Origin: a halophilic archaeon J07HX64
GTDB lineage: Archaea; Halobacteriota; Halobacteria; Halobacteriales; Haloarculaceae
Assembly (NCBI GenBank): GCA_000416085.1
Contig: KE356579.1
Span: 1,540,301 to 1,547,220 of the forward strand
Reading direction: 5' to 3'
Length of the DNA stretch: 6,920 nt
Below the pieces are notes generated by a model. That model searched no databases. It had not been told where the DNA came from and saw only the letters and a program-made list of their open reading frames with translations. Shown in pieces: positions 1 to 5,725 of the stretch. A program made the translations under genes and the position numbers. Numbering within the stretch: position 1 is the first letter of the stretch; the number at the start of each line of letters is the position of its first letter.

Positions 1-501
1 CACTACCTCCGAGAGGTCGAGGGCATACTCGATACCGCCCTCGTGGTGGACGGTCTCGGTGTCACCCTCGCCCGCGAGCACCTCGATGTCGGGTTCGCGG
101 TGCAGGTCAGCGATGTCGCGGCGCACGAGCACCGTGTCCGCACCACCGACGAGCGCGAGCAGCGCCTCACCCACCTCTGTCGGTCGGGGACAGTCCGCGA
201 CCCGAACGAGCACGACACTGCCGACGACGGCCCATGACGACGGTGCACGCCCGAGTTCGGCCTCGCTCCAACCCTGCTCGCGTAGCAGGTCCGACAGTGT
301 GGTCGAACCGGTCTGTGTCTCGTCGACGACCACCCTGAGCACGTCTGTCGCTGCCGGAGGGCGCGTCACGGGAAGCGCCACCGTCTCCGGACCACACTCG
401 AAGAGGCTGCGGGCGTCGTCGTAGACACCCTCGGCACGCAGGGCACCTGTCGCGGCCTCCGCGCGACTCCGCTCGACAACCGCAGCGAGTTGCTCGGTCA
501 C
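1..501 (-). CDS. Trm5/Taw2-family tRNA (position 37) modification enzyme, N-terminal part, cut by window edge
   Basis: The minus strand is open from a GTG at 501 to the window edge (167 codons, no stop, C-terminus outside). A GAGAGGT Shine-Dalgarno-like sequence (complement of 507-513) lies 5 bases before the GTG, which is why I chose it; an in-frame ATG at 567 is possible but would add about 22 unconvincing residues. Visible features are an N-terminal segment with EGVYDDAR (24-31) and VALPVT (41-46), then the motif APSSWAVVGSVVLVR (86-100), HREPDIEVLAG (134-144) and GDTETVHHEGGIEYALDLSEV (146-166). From family memory this order matches archaeal Trm5-like and Taw2-like proteins, where the D1 domain and linker are followed by a Rossmann methyltransferase-type domain (the expected next motif is FSPGN). 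Trm5 makes m1G37 in tRNA; Taw2 transfers an aminocarboxypropyl group in wyosine synthesis. The N-terminal part cannot tell these apart, so no symbol is given. It is divergent from the pst operon and probably unrelated to it. Confidence 0.8.
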   Translation of the reverse strand, partial: MTEQLAAVVERSRAEAATGALRAEGVYDDARSLFECGPETVALPVTRPPAATDVLRVVVDETQTGSTTLSDLLREQGWSEAELGRAPSSWAVVGSVVLVRVADCPRPTEVGEALLALVGGADTVLVRRDIADLHREPDIEVLAGEGDTETVHHEGGIEYALDLSEVV

Positions 502-506
502 ATCGT

Positions 507-513
507 ACCTCTC
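507..513 (-). promoter_or_regulatory. Ribosome binding site deciding the GTG start of the Trm5/Taw2-like gene
   Basis: On the minus strand this reads GAGAGGT, a good match to the anti-Shine-Dalgarno end of haloarchaeal 16S rRNA, five bases upstream of GTG at 501. It supports the GTG over the upstream in-frame ATG at 567. Confidence 0.5.
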
Positions 514-521
514 GGGCGGCC

Positions 522-537
522 AGCGACATATGTGGCT
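522..537 (-). promoter_or_regulatory. Imperfect palindrome with a TATA-like core upstream of the Trm5/Taw2-like gene
   Basis: The sequence AGCgACATATGTgGCT is a 16-bp inverted repeat with one mismatched pair. Its centre is about 28 bases upstream of the GTG at 501, the usual distance of an archaeal TATA box from a transcription start. It is the only AT-rich patch near that start. It could be a weak promoter core, an operator, or chance; confidence is low. Confidence 0.25.
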
Positions 538-712
538 CGGCCAGTCCCGACGGGGAGCACCGGACATCGGGAACCAGACCCGGCCCGACTCAGTCGACAA
601 GCGATATCGAGGACTACGCCGATAGCGACAGCACCTCTGCGCTCCGGCGATGGAGCGACACCGGCAACGGCCGGCCGACCCCTGGTGACCGCTCTGTCTC
701 TCCCGTGTGCCC

Positions 713-736
713 GGGGACATCTCCCCGCTCGCGGGG
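713..736. repeat. Two overlapping, mutually exclusive small hairpins
   Basis: GGGGA (713-717) can pair with TCCCC (722-726) around a 4-base loop, while CCCCGC (723-728) can pair with GCGGGG (731-736) around a 2-base centre. The two stems share CCCC at 723-726, so only one can form at a time. The region is GC-rich and such stems can arise by chance; no role is established. Confidence 0.3.
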
Positions 737-760
737 CCACTACCCGCCGGCATCTGTCCC

Positions 761-790
761 GTTCTACGTTCTAACTGTCGCCACGGACAG
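761..790 (+). promoter_or_regulatory. Tandem GTTCTA repeat plus CTGTC/GACAG inverted repeat upstream of the pst promoter
   Basis: GTTCTA occurs at 761-766 and again at 768-773, giving a 7-bp direct repeat. Right after it, CTGTC (775-779) and GACAG (786-790) form an inverted repeat around GCCACG; a CTGTCC at 754-759 could also pair with GGACAG at 785-790. The cluster lies just upstream of the AT-rich promoter island, where an upstream regulator could bind. Its function is inference. Confidence 0.3.
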
Positions 791-807
791 AGAGGTATAT
801 AGATATG

Positions 808-822
808 TGAACCACGTTGAAC
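808..822 (+). promoter_or_regulatory. TGAAC direct repeat, one helical turn apart (candidate phosphate-response operator)
   Basis: TGAAC at 808-812 is repeated at 818-822, a 10-bp period, with CACGT between. Overlapping it, AACCACGTT (810-818) is a small inverted repeat. The element sits directly upstream of the first TATA-like box of the pst promoter. I recall reports of a cis element (P-box) in Halobacterium salinarum pst promoters but do not remember its sequence, so I make no identity claim. Confidence 0.35.
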
Positions 823-824
823 TG

Positions 825-834
825 TAATATATAC
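825..834 (+). promoter_or_regulatory. TATA-like box 1 of the pst operon (predicts a leadered transcript)
   Basis: TAATATATAC lies immediately downstream of the TGAAC repeat. With the usual archaeal spacing of about 27 bases from box centre to start, transcription would begin near 856 and give a leader of about 42 bases before the pstS ATG. The shared octamer AATATATA recurs exactly 20 bp downstream. Confidence 0.35.
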
Positions 835-845
835 TCGGTGCGTAG

Positions 846-860
846 AATATATATAAAATA
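846..860 (+). promoter_or_regulatory. TATA-like box 2 of the pst operon
   Basis: This is the most AT-rich run of the window, with AATATATA at 846-853 extending into TATAAAATA. If used as a TATA box, transcription would start near 876, leaving a leader of roughly 20 bases. Confidence 0.4.
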
Positions 861-864
861 GCAC

Positions 865-875
865 CATATTTATAC
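865..875 (+). promoter_or_regulatory. TATA-like box 3 of the pst operon, positioned for a leaderless pstS mRNA
   Basis: CATATTTATAC contains TTTATA at 869-874. Its centre is 26-27 bases upstream of the A of the pstS ATG at 898, so the predicted transcription start coincides with the start codon. pstS has no convincing Shine-Dalgarno sequence (only GTGGA), which fits a leaderless transcript, common in haloarchaea. Confidence 0.5.
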
Positions 876-897
876 TACTTCATCGTATCTGTGGACG

Positions 898-1902
898 ATG
901 GCAGGTAATAACTTCAGACCGAGTACCGGCACATCACGCCGGACACTCCTCGCCGCAGTTGGTGCCGGAGGTGTGCTGGGACTGACCGGCTGTGTCGGGG
1001 GCGACAGCGATGACAGTAATAGCGGCGGAGACGGCGAGGAACTAACGGGCTCGGTTCGCATCTCCGGGAGCAGCACGGTGTTCCCGGTTGCCCAGGCAGT
1101 CGGAAACAACTTTAGCGATGACGACGGAGTACACCCCCAGACAGACTACGACCTGAGCAAGGACGGAAGCGGTGGCGGGTTCCGGAACGTGTTCATCCCG
1201 GGAGACAGCGATATAAACAACGCGAGTCGCCCGATAAAGAACAGCGAACTGCAGGATTGCCAGGACAACGGCATCGATCCGATCGAGTTCCAGATCGCAC
1301 AGGACGCGCTCACAATCGTCGTCAACAACGACGCCGACTGGGTCGACGAGATGGAGGTGTCCACGATCGGTGAGATATGGAGCCCCGAGACGGCGCCCGA
1401 AACCTGGGCGGATGTAAACTCCGACTGGCCGGACCAGGAGTACAATCTGTTCGGTGCAGCCACCACCTCGGGGACGTTCGACTACTTTACCGAGCGCGTC
1501 GTCGGCGAGGAGGATAGTATCCGTGACGACTACGAGGGGACAGAGCGTGACGACCAGATCGCGGCAGGCGTCGCCGGGGACGACGCCGCGTTCGGATACC
1601 TCCCCTTTGCCTACTACGTCAACAACCCCGACCAGGTAAAGGCCATCTCCGTCATCGAGGACGGAGGTGAGGCGGTCGCGCCGAGTCTCGAGGCGGCACA
1701 GAGCGGCGAGTACCCGCTCGCCAGACCGCTGTTTTTCTACGTGAACAACAACAAACTCGCCGACAACCAAACGTTACAGGAGTTTGTCAGGTATTACATC
1801 GAGCAGGCCGGCGAGGACTTCGTCGCCGACCAGATCGGCTACGTGCCGAGTTCGGACGACCGGGTCCAGAGCAACCTCGACAAACTCGACGAGCAGCTGT
1901 AA
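898..1902 (+). CDS. pstS: PstS, phosphate-binding lipoprotein of the Pst ABC transporter
   Basis: This 334-residue protein captures phosphate outside the cell and delivers it to the PstC/PstA channel. The N-terminus has a twin-arginine export signal (SRRTLL, 13-18), a hydrophobic stretch (about 17-31) and a lipobox LTGC with lipid-accepting Cys32. A flexible acidic Ser/Gly/Asp linker follows (33-48). The PstS fold then shows its phosphate-binding segments: SGSSTVFPVAQAV (56-68), DGSGGGFRNVF (89-99), DINNASRPI (105-113) and ATTSGTFDYF (188-197), the last matching the SGT anion-binding motif of bacterial PstS. GYLPFAYY (233-240) and YPLARPLFFYVNN (272-284) are further family motifs. Length is normal. 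It is the first gene of the operon and is followed by a 67-bp gap before pstC, longer than the other gaps. The ATG at 898 is favoured because it opens the Tat signal and fits leaderless transcription. Identification is secure. Confidence 0.96.
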   Translation: MAGNNFRPSTGTSRRTLLAAVGAGGVLGLTGCVGGDSDDSNSGGDGEELTGSVRISGSSTVFPVAQAVGNNFSDDDGVHPQTDYDLSKDGSGGGFRNVFIPGDSDINNASRPIKNSELQDCQDNGIDPIEFQIAQDALTIVVNNDADWVDEMEVSTIGEIWSPETAPETWADVNSDWPDQEYNLFGAATTSGTFDYFTERVVGEEDSIRDDYEGTERDDQIAAGVAGDDAAFGYLPFAYYVNNPDQVKAISVIEDGGEAVAPSLEAAQSGEYPLARPLFFYVNNNKLADNQTLQEFVRYYIEQAGEDFVADQIGYVPSSDDRVQSNLDKLDEQL

Positions 1903-1969
1903 TCCCGACCAGAACAGTGCCCCACCGGATAGCCCTCGATTGCGTGAAAACAAAACCGACACAGTATAC

Positions 1970-2992
1970 ATGAGCCAGGAAGACGAAACCGAGCTATCGT
2001 TGCTCAAGCGGTCGGAGTTCGTCCGGCGTAAAGAGCGTCTGTACCGTCGACTGCTCGCGGGTTGTGCGTTGCTGACTATCGCCGTCACCGTGGGGATCAT
2101 CATGGCACTCTCCGGGCAGGCGCTGACGTTTTTCGATTCGGTCTCACCGGTCGATTTCCTGACCGGGCAGGACTGGTCGCCACTCAGCAACGAACCCGCC
2201 TACGGTGTGCTCCCGCTGGTCAGCGGGACACTCGTCGTCGTCGTCGGCTCCGCCGTCGTCGCGCTTCCGATCGGACTCGGAGCCGCGATCTACCTCAGCG
2301 AGTACGCGAACCCGCGCGTCCGTGCGGTGGTCAAACCGATGTTAGAGATACTGGCAGGTATCCCGACAGTCGTCTACGGCTACTTCGCGCTGGTCTACCT
2401 GACACCGATTCTCCGGGACGGGTTCTCGCTCCCGGTGCTCCCCGCGTTCGTCACGGACCCACTCCCCGTTGTCTCCGAGTTCACCCTCGTCATCCCGGGG
2501 CTGGTCCCGGAGATAAACACGTTCAACGCGCTGTCGGCCAGTCTCGTCGTCGGTGTGATGATAATCCCGATGGTCTCCTCCATCAGCGAGGACGCGCTGA
2601 GTGCGGTGCCGGACAGCCTCCGCGAGGCCGCCTACGGGCTCGGCTCGACGAAGTTCGACGTCTCGACGAAGGTTGTCGTCCCCGCGGCGACCTCGGGCAT
2701 CGTCTCCTCGTACGTGCTTGCACTCTCGCGGGCGATCGGTGAGACGATGATCGTGGTGATGGCCGCCGGGGAGAGCCCGAAGCTACCGACTGTCCCGAAC
2801 ATCTTCGAGAACTTCACCGAGTCGATAGAGACGATGACCGTCGCGATGGTCAACATCGCCCAGGCGGAGTCGCTCGGCGAGACGGTCGCGTACGAGTCGA
2901 TGTTCGCGATCGGGCTCACACTGTTTGCGCTCACACTCACGATGAACTACATCGCCGAACGCATCAGCCAGCGGTACCGGGAGGAGTACTGA
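1970..2992 (+). CDS. pstC: PstC, phosphate ABC transporter permease subunit
   Basis: PstC is one of the two membrane subunits forming the phosphate channel. The ATG at 1970 gives 340 residues, a normal length. The frame is open upstream to 1784 within pstS, but that longer start would overlap pstS by over 100 bases and adds Ser/Arg-rich sequence that is not part of the family. The N-terminal tail (1-28) is charged and cytoplasmic. Predicted helices lie at about 29-48, 82-109, 122-148, 187-205, 244-266 and 308-328, the six expected. The cytoplasmic EAA loop that contacts PstB is clear: PDSLREAAYGLGSTKFDVSTK (214-234), then SRAIGETMIV (253-262). GAAIYLSEYA (104-113) and ILAGIPTVVYG (127-137) are typical permease motifs. 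No Shine-Dalgarno sequence precedes it; the 67-bp gap from pstS ends in an A-rich, probably unstructured stretch. The stop lies one base before the pstA start. Confidence 0.95.
   Translation: MSQEDETELSLLKRSEFVRRKERLYRRLLAGCALLTIAVTVGIIMALSGQALTFFDSVSPVDFLTGQDWSPLSNEPAYGVLPLVSGTLVVVVGSAVVALPIGLGAAIYLSEYANPRVRAVVKPMLEILAGIPTVVYGYFALVYLTPILRDGFSLPVLPAFVTDPLPVVSEFTLVIPGLVPEINTFNALSASLVVGVMIIPMVSSISEDALSAVPDSLREAAYGLGSTKFDVSTKVVVPAATSGIVSSYVLALSRAIGETMIVVMAAGESPKLPTVPNIFENFTESIETMTVAMVNIAQAESLGETVAYESMFAIGLTLFALTLTMNYIAERISQRYREEY
2979..2986 (+). promoter_or_regulatory. Strong Shine-Dalgarno site for pstA inside the end of pstC
   Basis: GGGAGGAG lies in the last codons of pstC, seven bases before the pstA ATG at 2994. 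It fixes the pstA start and contrasts with pstS and pstC, which lack a clear site. It implies coupled translation of pstC and pstA. Confidence 0.6.
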
Positions 2993-2993
2993 G

Positions 2994-4840
2994 ATGGCAA
3001 CGGAATCAGAGACGTTACAGCACAGCGGGCGATTCCGGCTCAGCGCACTAAAGGGGAAACTGTTCGAGGCGATCCTGGTCGTAGCGACGCTGGTGGGGCT
3101 GGTGGCTCTGGTCATGCTGTTCGGGTTCATGTTCGTCGATGCGGTGAGTCCGGGGTCGGCGTCGGCCGAGTGGTATCTGCTCTTTTTCGCCACCCTGGTC
3201 GGGCCGGTGTCGGCGTTCACCCTGTACAGCCGGCGGCATCCGGCCGTCAGGAGCGCGAACGCGAGGGCGTCCGCGGCGGTGTTCGGCGGACTCGCCCTCA
3301 GCCTCGCCGCGTTCGTCGTTCTGCGGGCGATGAGCCCGTACGGACCACTAACGTACGTTGTCACCGTCGGCAGTCTGCCGCTCTCTGTTGCGGTGTACGG
3401 ACGGTACGCCGAGGAGACGTACTTTATCGGGCCGGCGATGGTGCTCGCGACACTGCTCGCTGTTGTCTGGACACTCGGCTCCGAGGTGCTATTGACCCCG
3501 CTACTCGACGGGATATTCGAACTCGGCGTCCAGCTTCTCGGCGGGGTCCCGGTGCTTGGCTCGGTCCCGGTTCCAGTCGACCGTGGGCTCACTGTCACGG
3601 CGATTGCGGTCGGTGTCCCGACACTCGTCGCCGCCAACTCGTTGCTCCGACGGCAGCGCTCCCTGGACAGGCTACTCGTGGTAACTGCTGTCCTCGCCCT
3701 CAGTGCCGCCGGAACAACCGGTCTGGACGGGCTCCTCCGACCGTATCTGGAGACGTTGTCCGCATGGGTGGCCTACGGTGGTGTCGTCGGTACTCCGGTG
3801 GTCGGGACTCTCGCGCTCGTGGTTACCCGGCGACGAAACGTGCGGTCGGGGTTGGTCGCGGCAGGGGCAGCCGTCGCCGGCAGCCTCCTGGTCGCGGTGG
3901 TCGCGCTCACAGTCTCGGTCAACCCGCGGCTGCTGGTCGTGCTCGCGCTTGGGGTGGGGGTGCCCACCGTGTACGTCGTGGGCAGGACGGTCCTGACCGA
4001 CCGGGACGGGCGGGTCGGTGTGGCCGGACCGTTCATCATCATCGGTGGTATTCTGCTCGGGGCGTACATAGACCAGTCACTCTCGGTCACCGGTCCGGAC
4101 ACCTGGGTGACACCGACACTGCTCGTGGAATCCTGGGACGGGCTCTTTCCGACCGAGGCGGGCGCGTACCCGTCCACGGTCGGGTCGATAATGATCGTCG
4201 GGCTGATGGCGTTGATGGCGTTCCCGATCGGGACCGGGGCCGCGATCTACCTGGAGGAGTACGCACCCGACAGCGGGTGGCAAGGCAAACTGGCGGGTGT
4301 AATCGAACTCAACATCGCGAATCTGGCGGGGGTCCCGTCGGTCGTGTACGGGCTTCTCGGCCTCGCACTGTTCCAGAACTTCCTGGACTACGCCCCGGGA
4401 CTGGTCTTTTCGGCGTCGGTCACACTCGGCTTCCTGATTCTGCCCATCGTCATCGTCTCCGCGCAGGAGGCGCTGAAATCTGTGCCGGACTCGCTGCGCG
4501 AGGCCTCGTACGGAATGGGCGCGAGTCGGTGGCAGACCGTCCGTTCGGTTGTTCTTCCGGAAGCTGTTCCCGGCATCTGACCGGCACCATCCTCGCACTC
4601 GGCCGTGCAATCGGTGAGACTGCGCCGCTGATCATAATCGCGGTTGCAACGGCGACATCGAGTGCACCCGAGGGGCTGTTCTCGGGCGGTGCGGCACTCC
4701 CGCTGCGGCTCTTTTCCGCATCGGCGAACTTCAATCCGGCGTACAGAACAGGCGTGGTTGCGGCCCTCGCCATCGTGTTGCTCGTCTTGATGCTCACGAT
4801 GAACGCCATCGCAATTGTTATTCGCAACAGATACCAGTGA
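2994..4840 (+). CDS. pstA: PstA, phosphate ABC transporter permease, extra-long, broken by a one-base frameshift at about 4577
   Basis: PstA pairs with PstC to form the phosphate channel. As written, the first frame ends at TGA 4578-4580 after 528 residues, finishing LPEAVPGI. The expected continuation, [21 protein letters not shown], is present one frame back from C4577 and runs to the TGA at 4838-4840. Restoring one base, most simply a C so that ATCTGACC becomes ATCCTGACC, gives 615 residues. The core is canonical: [13 protein letters not shown] (413-425), [15 protein letters not shown] (443-457), the EAA loop [17 protein letters not shown] (498-514), then AIGETAP (539-545). The truncated product would keep the EAA loop but lose the last two helices. 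Between TM1 (about 25-50) and the core (from about 390) lie roughly 320 extra residues with some 9-11 hydrophobic segments, making it about twice bacterial PstA length. I recall haloarchaeal PstA often being enlarged this way. Sequencing error is likelier than a true pseudogene, but this cannot be settled here. Confidence 0.9.
4575..4580 (+). other. pstA: Frameshift site in pstA (one base apparently missing)
   Basis: The bases read ATC TGA. Reading C4577 again as the first base of CTG restores the conserved PstA continuation. No slippery heptamer of the X XXY YYZ type is present, so programmed frameshifting is unlikely. Confidence 0.85.
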
Positions 4841-4850
4841 CAAAAAAAGA

Positions 4851-5714
4851 ATGAGTGAACCAGACCAGCGGACAGAGACCGGGAGCACAGACGAACGGGA
4901 CGAGCCAGCCTCGCTGCTCGACACACACGCGACGACGAACTCCGGGACCGGCACACAGGCGCACGGGGACTCGGTTGTCGAGGCCCGGAACTTGGATGTC
5001 TACTACGGTGACGAGCAGGCGCTCAGTGACGTTCATCTCGACATCTACGAACGGGAGGTAACCGCGATAATCGGCCCGTCGGGCTGTGGAAAGTCGACGT
5101 TTCTCCGGTGTATCAACAGGATGAACGACCTCGTCGAGTCCGCGAGGATCGACGGAGAACTCCGATTCCGTGGAACCGATATGTACGGTGACGAGGTCGA
5201 CCCTGTTGCACTCAGGCGGCAGATCGGGATGGTGTTCCAACATCCCAACCCGTTTCCAAAGAGCATCTACGACAACGTTGCCTACGGGTTACGGGTACAG
5301 AACGAGCCCGTAACCGACGAGATAATCGAGGATGCCCTCAGACGGGCCGCCCTCTGGGACGAGGTGAGCGACCAGCTACACACCTCGGCACTCGACCTCT
5401 CCGGGGGACAGCAGCAACGACTGTGTATCGCGCGTGCCGTTGCCGTCGACCCGGATGTCCTCCTCATGGACGAACCGGCCTCCGCGCTCGACCCGATTGC
5501 CACGTCGAAGATCGAGGACCTCATCGAGGAGCTCGCCTCGGAGTACACAGTCATCATCGTCACACACAATATGCAGCAGGCGGCGCGCATCTCCAACCGG
5601 ACCGCGGTGTTTCTCACCGGTGGTGAACTCGTCGAGGTAGACGACACCGGCACCATCTTCGAGGACCCCGAGGACGAGCGTGTCGAGGACTACATCACGG
5701 GGAAGTTCGGGTAG
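4851..5714 (+). CDS. pstB: PstB, ATP-binding subunit of the phosphate ABC transporter
   Basis: PstB is the cytoplasmic ATPase that drives phosphate import. From ATG 4851 it has 287 residues. All ABC motifs are intact: Walker [10 protein letters not shown] (75-83), Q-loop Gln130 in VFQHPNPFP, signature LSGGQQQR (183-190), Walker B with D-loop [11 protein letters not shown] (204-214) and switch His239 in [19 protein letters not shown] (51-58) and CINRMNDL (87-94) are PstB-specific. The first 40 residues are a polar, acidic extension absent from bacterial PstB (about 255 residues), a common haloarchaeal trait. The start is ten bases after the pstA stop, next to an A7 tract (4842-4848) and without a strong Shine-Dalgarno site; an in-frame TTG at 4815 would overlap pstA and is less likely. 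Its frame is fully intact despite the lesions in pstA and phoU on either side. Confidence 0.96.
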   Translation: MSEPDQRTETGSTDERDEPASLLDTHATTNSGTGTQAHGDSVVEARNLDVYYGDEQALSDVHLDIYEREVTAIIGPSGCGKSTFLRCINRMNDLVESARIDGELRFRGTDMYGDEVDPVALRRQIGMVFQHPNPFPKSIYDNVAYGLRVQNEPVTDEIIEDALRRAALWDEVSDQLHTSALDLSGGQQQRLCIARAVAVDPDVLLMDEPASALDPIATSKIEDLIEELASEYTVIIVTHNMQQAARISNRTAVFLTGGELVEVDDTGTIFEDPEDERVEDYITGKFG

Positions 5715-5725
5715 CACCACAGAGA

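Larger units (their letters stand above)
502..897. other. Divergent intergenic region without a convincing gene
   Basis: This 396-bp gap separates the minus-strand Trm5/Taw2-like gene from pstS. The left two thirds (502 to about 780) are GC-rich and hold small inverted and direct repeats. The open frames here have no credible start or give Arg/Ser/Pro-rich products unlike haloarchaeal proteins. The right part (about 795-880) is an AT-rich island with the pst promoter elements. No tRNA or recognisable RNA gene was seen. Confidence 0.6.

Noticed and set aside
490..774. 94-codon plus-strand ATG frame and an 80-codon minus-strand frame (498-740) in the intergenic region.
   Set aside because: Both encode basic, Arg/Pro/Thr-rich products with codon bias unlike neighbours and no Shine-Dalgarno site; they look like chance open frames in GC-rich DNA.
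795..806. A fourth TATA-like run (GTATATAGATAT).
   Set aside because: It lies upstream of the TGAAC repeat and about 30 bp from the next box, out of the 20-bp register, so it was not counted as a pst promoter; use on either strand cannot be excluded.
339..827. Open plus-strand frame ending at TAA 825-827, with haloarchaeal-looking G/C-ending codons over about 588-770.
   Set aside because: It has no ATG and no early GTG (the first in-frame GTG is at 705), begins antisense to the Trm5/Taw2-like gene, and runs into the promoter island. The Ser/Arg/Pro-rich product resembles no family I know; it may be a decayed remnant but there is no support.
1042..1770. 242-codon minus-strand frame opposite pstS.
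   Set aside because: It is a mirror frame created by the strong G/C third-position bias of pstS; pstS itself is unmistakable.
1943..1960. A-rich run as an internal promoter for pstC.
   Set aside because: GTGAAAACAAAACC does not resemble a TATA box, and the A-rich core would place the start inside pstC.
2783..3637. 284-codon minus-strand frame across the pstC-pstA junction.
   Set aside because: Low-complexity Ser/Thr/Pro-rich shadow of two real membrane protein genes.
3170..4560. Treating the long plus-strand frame that ends at 4840 as a separate gene.
   Set aside because: Before about 4577 its product is Arg-rich and non-membrane; only the last part (from 4577) is genuine PstA C-terminus.
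4572..4580. Programmed -1 ribosomal frameshift in pstA.
   Set aside because: No slippery heptamer at the switch point (GGC ATC TGA), and PstA is not known to be made this way; a missing base is simpler.
4842..4848. A7 tract between pstA and pstB as a slippery site or terminator.
   Set aside because: It lies after the pstA stop and before the pstB ATG, so no ribosome frame is affected; archaeal terminators are T-rich on the coding strand, not A-rich.
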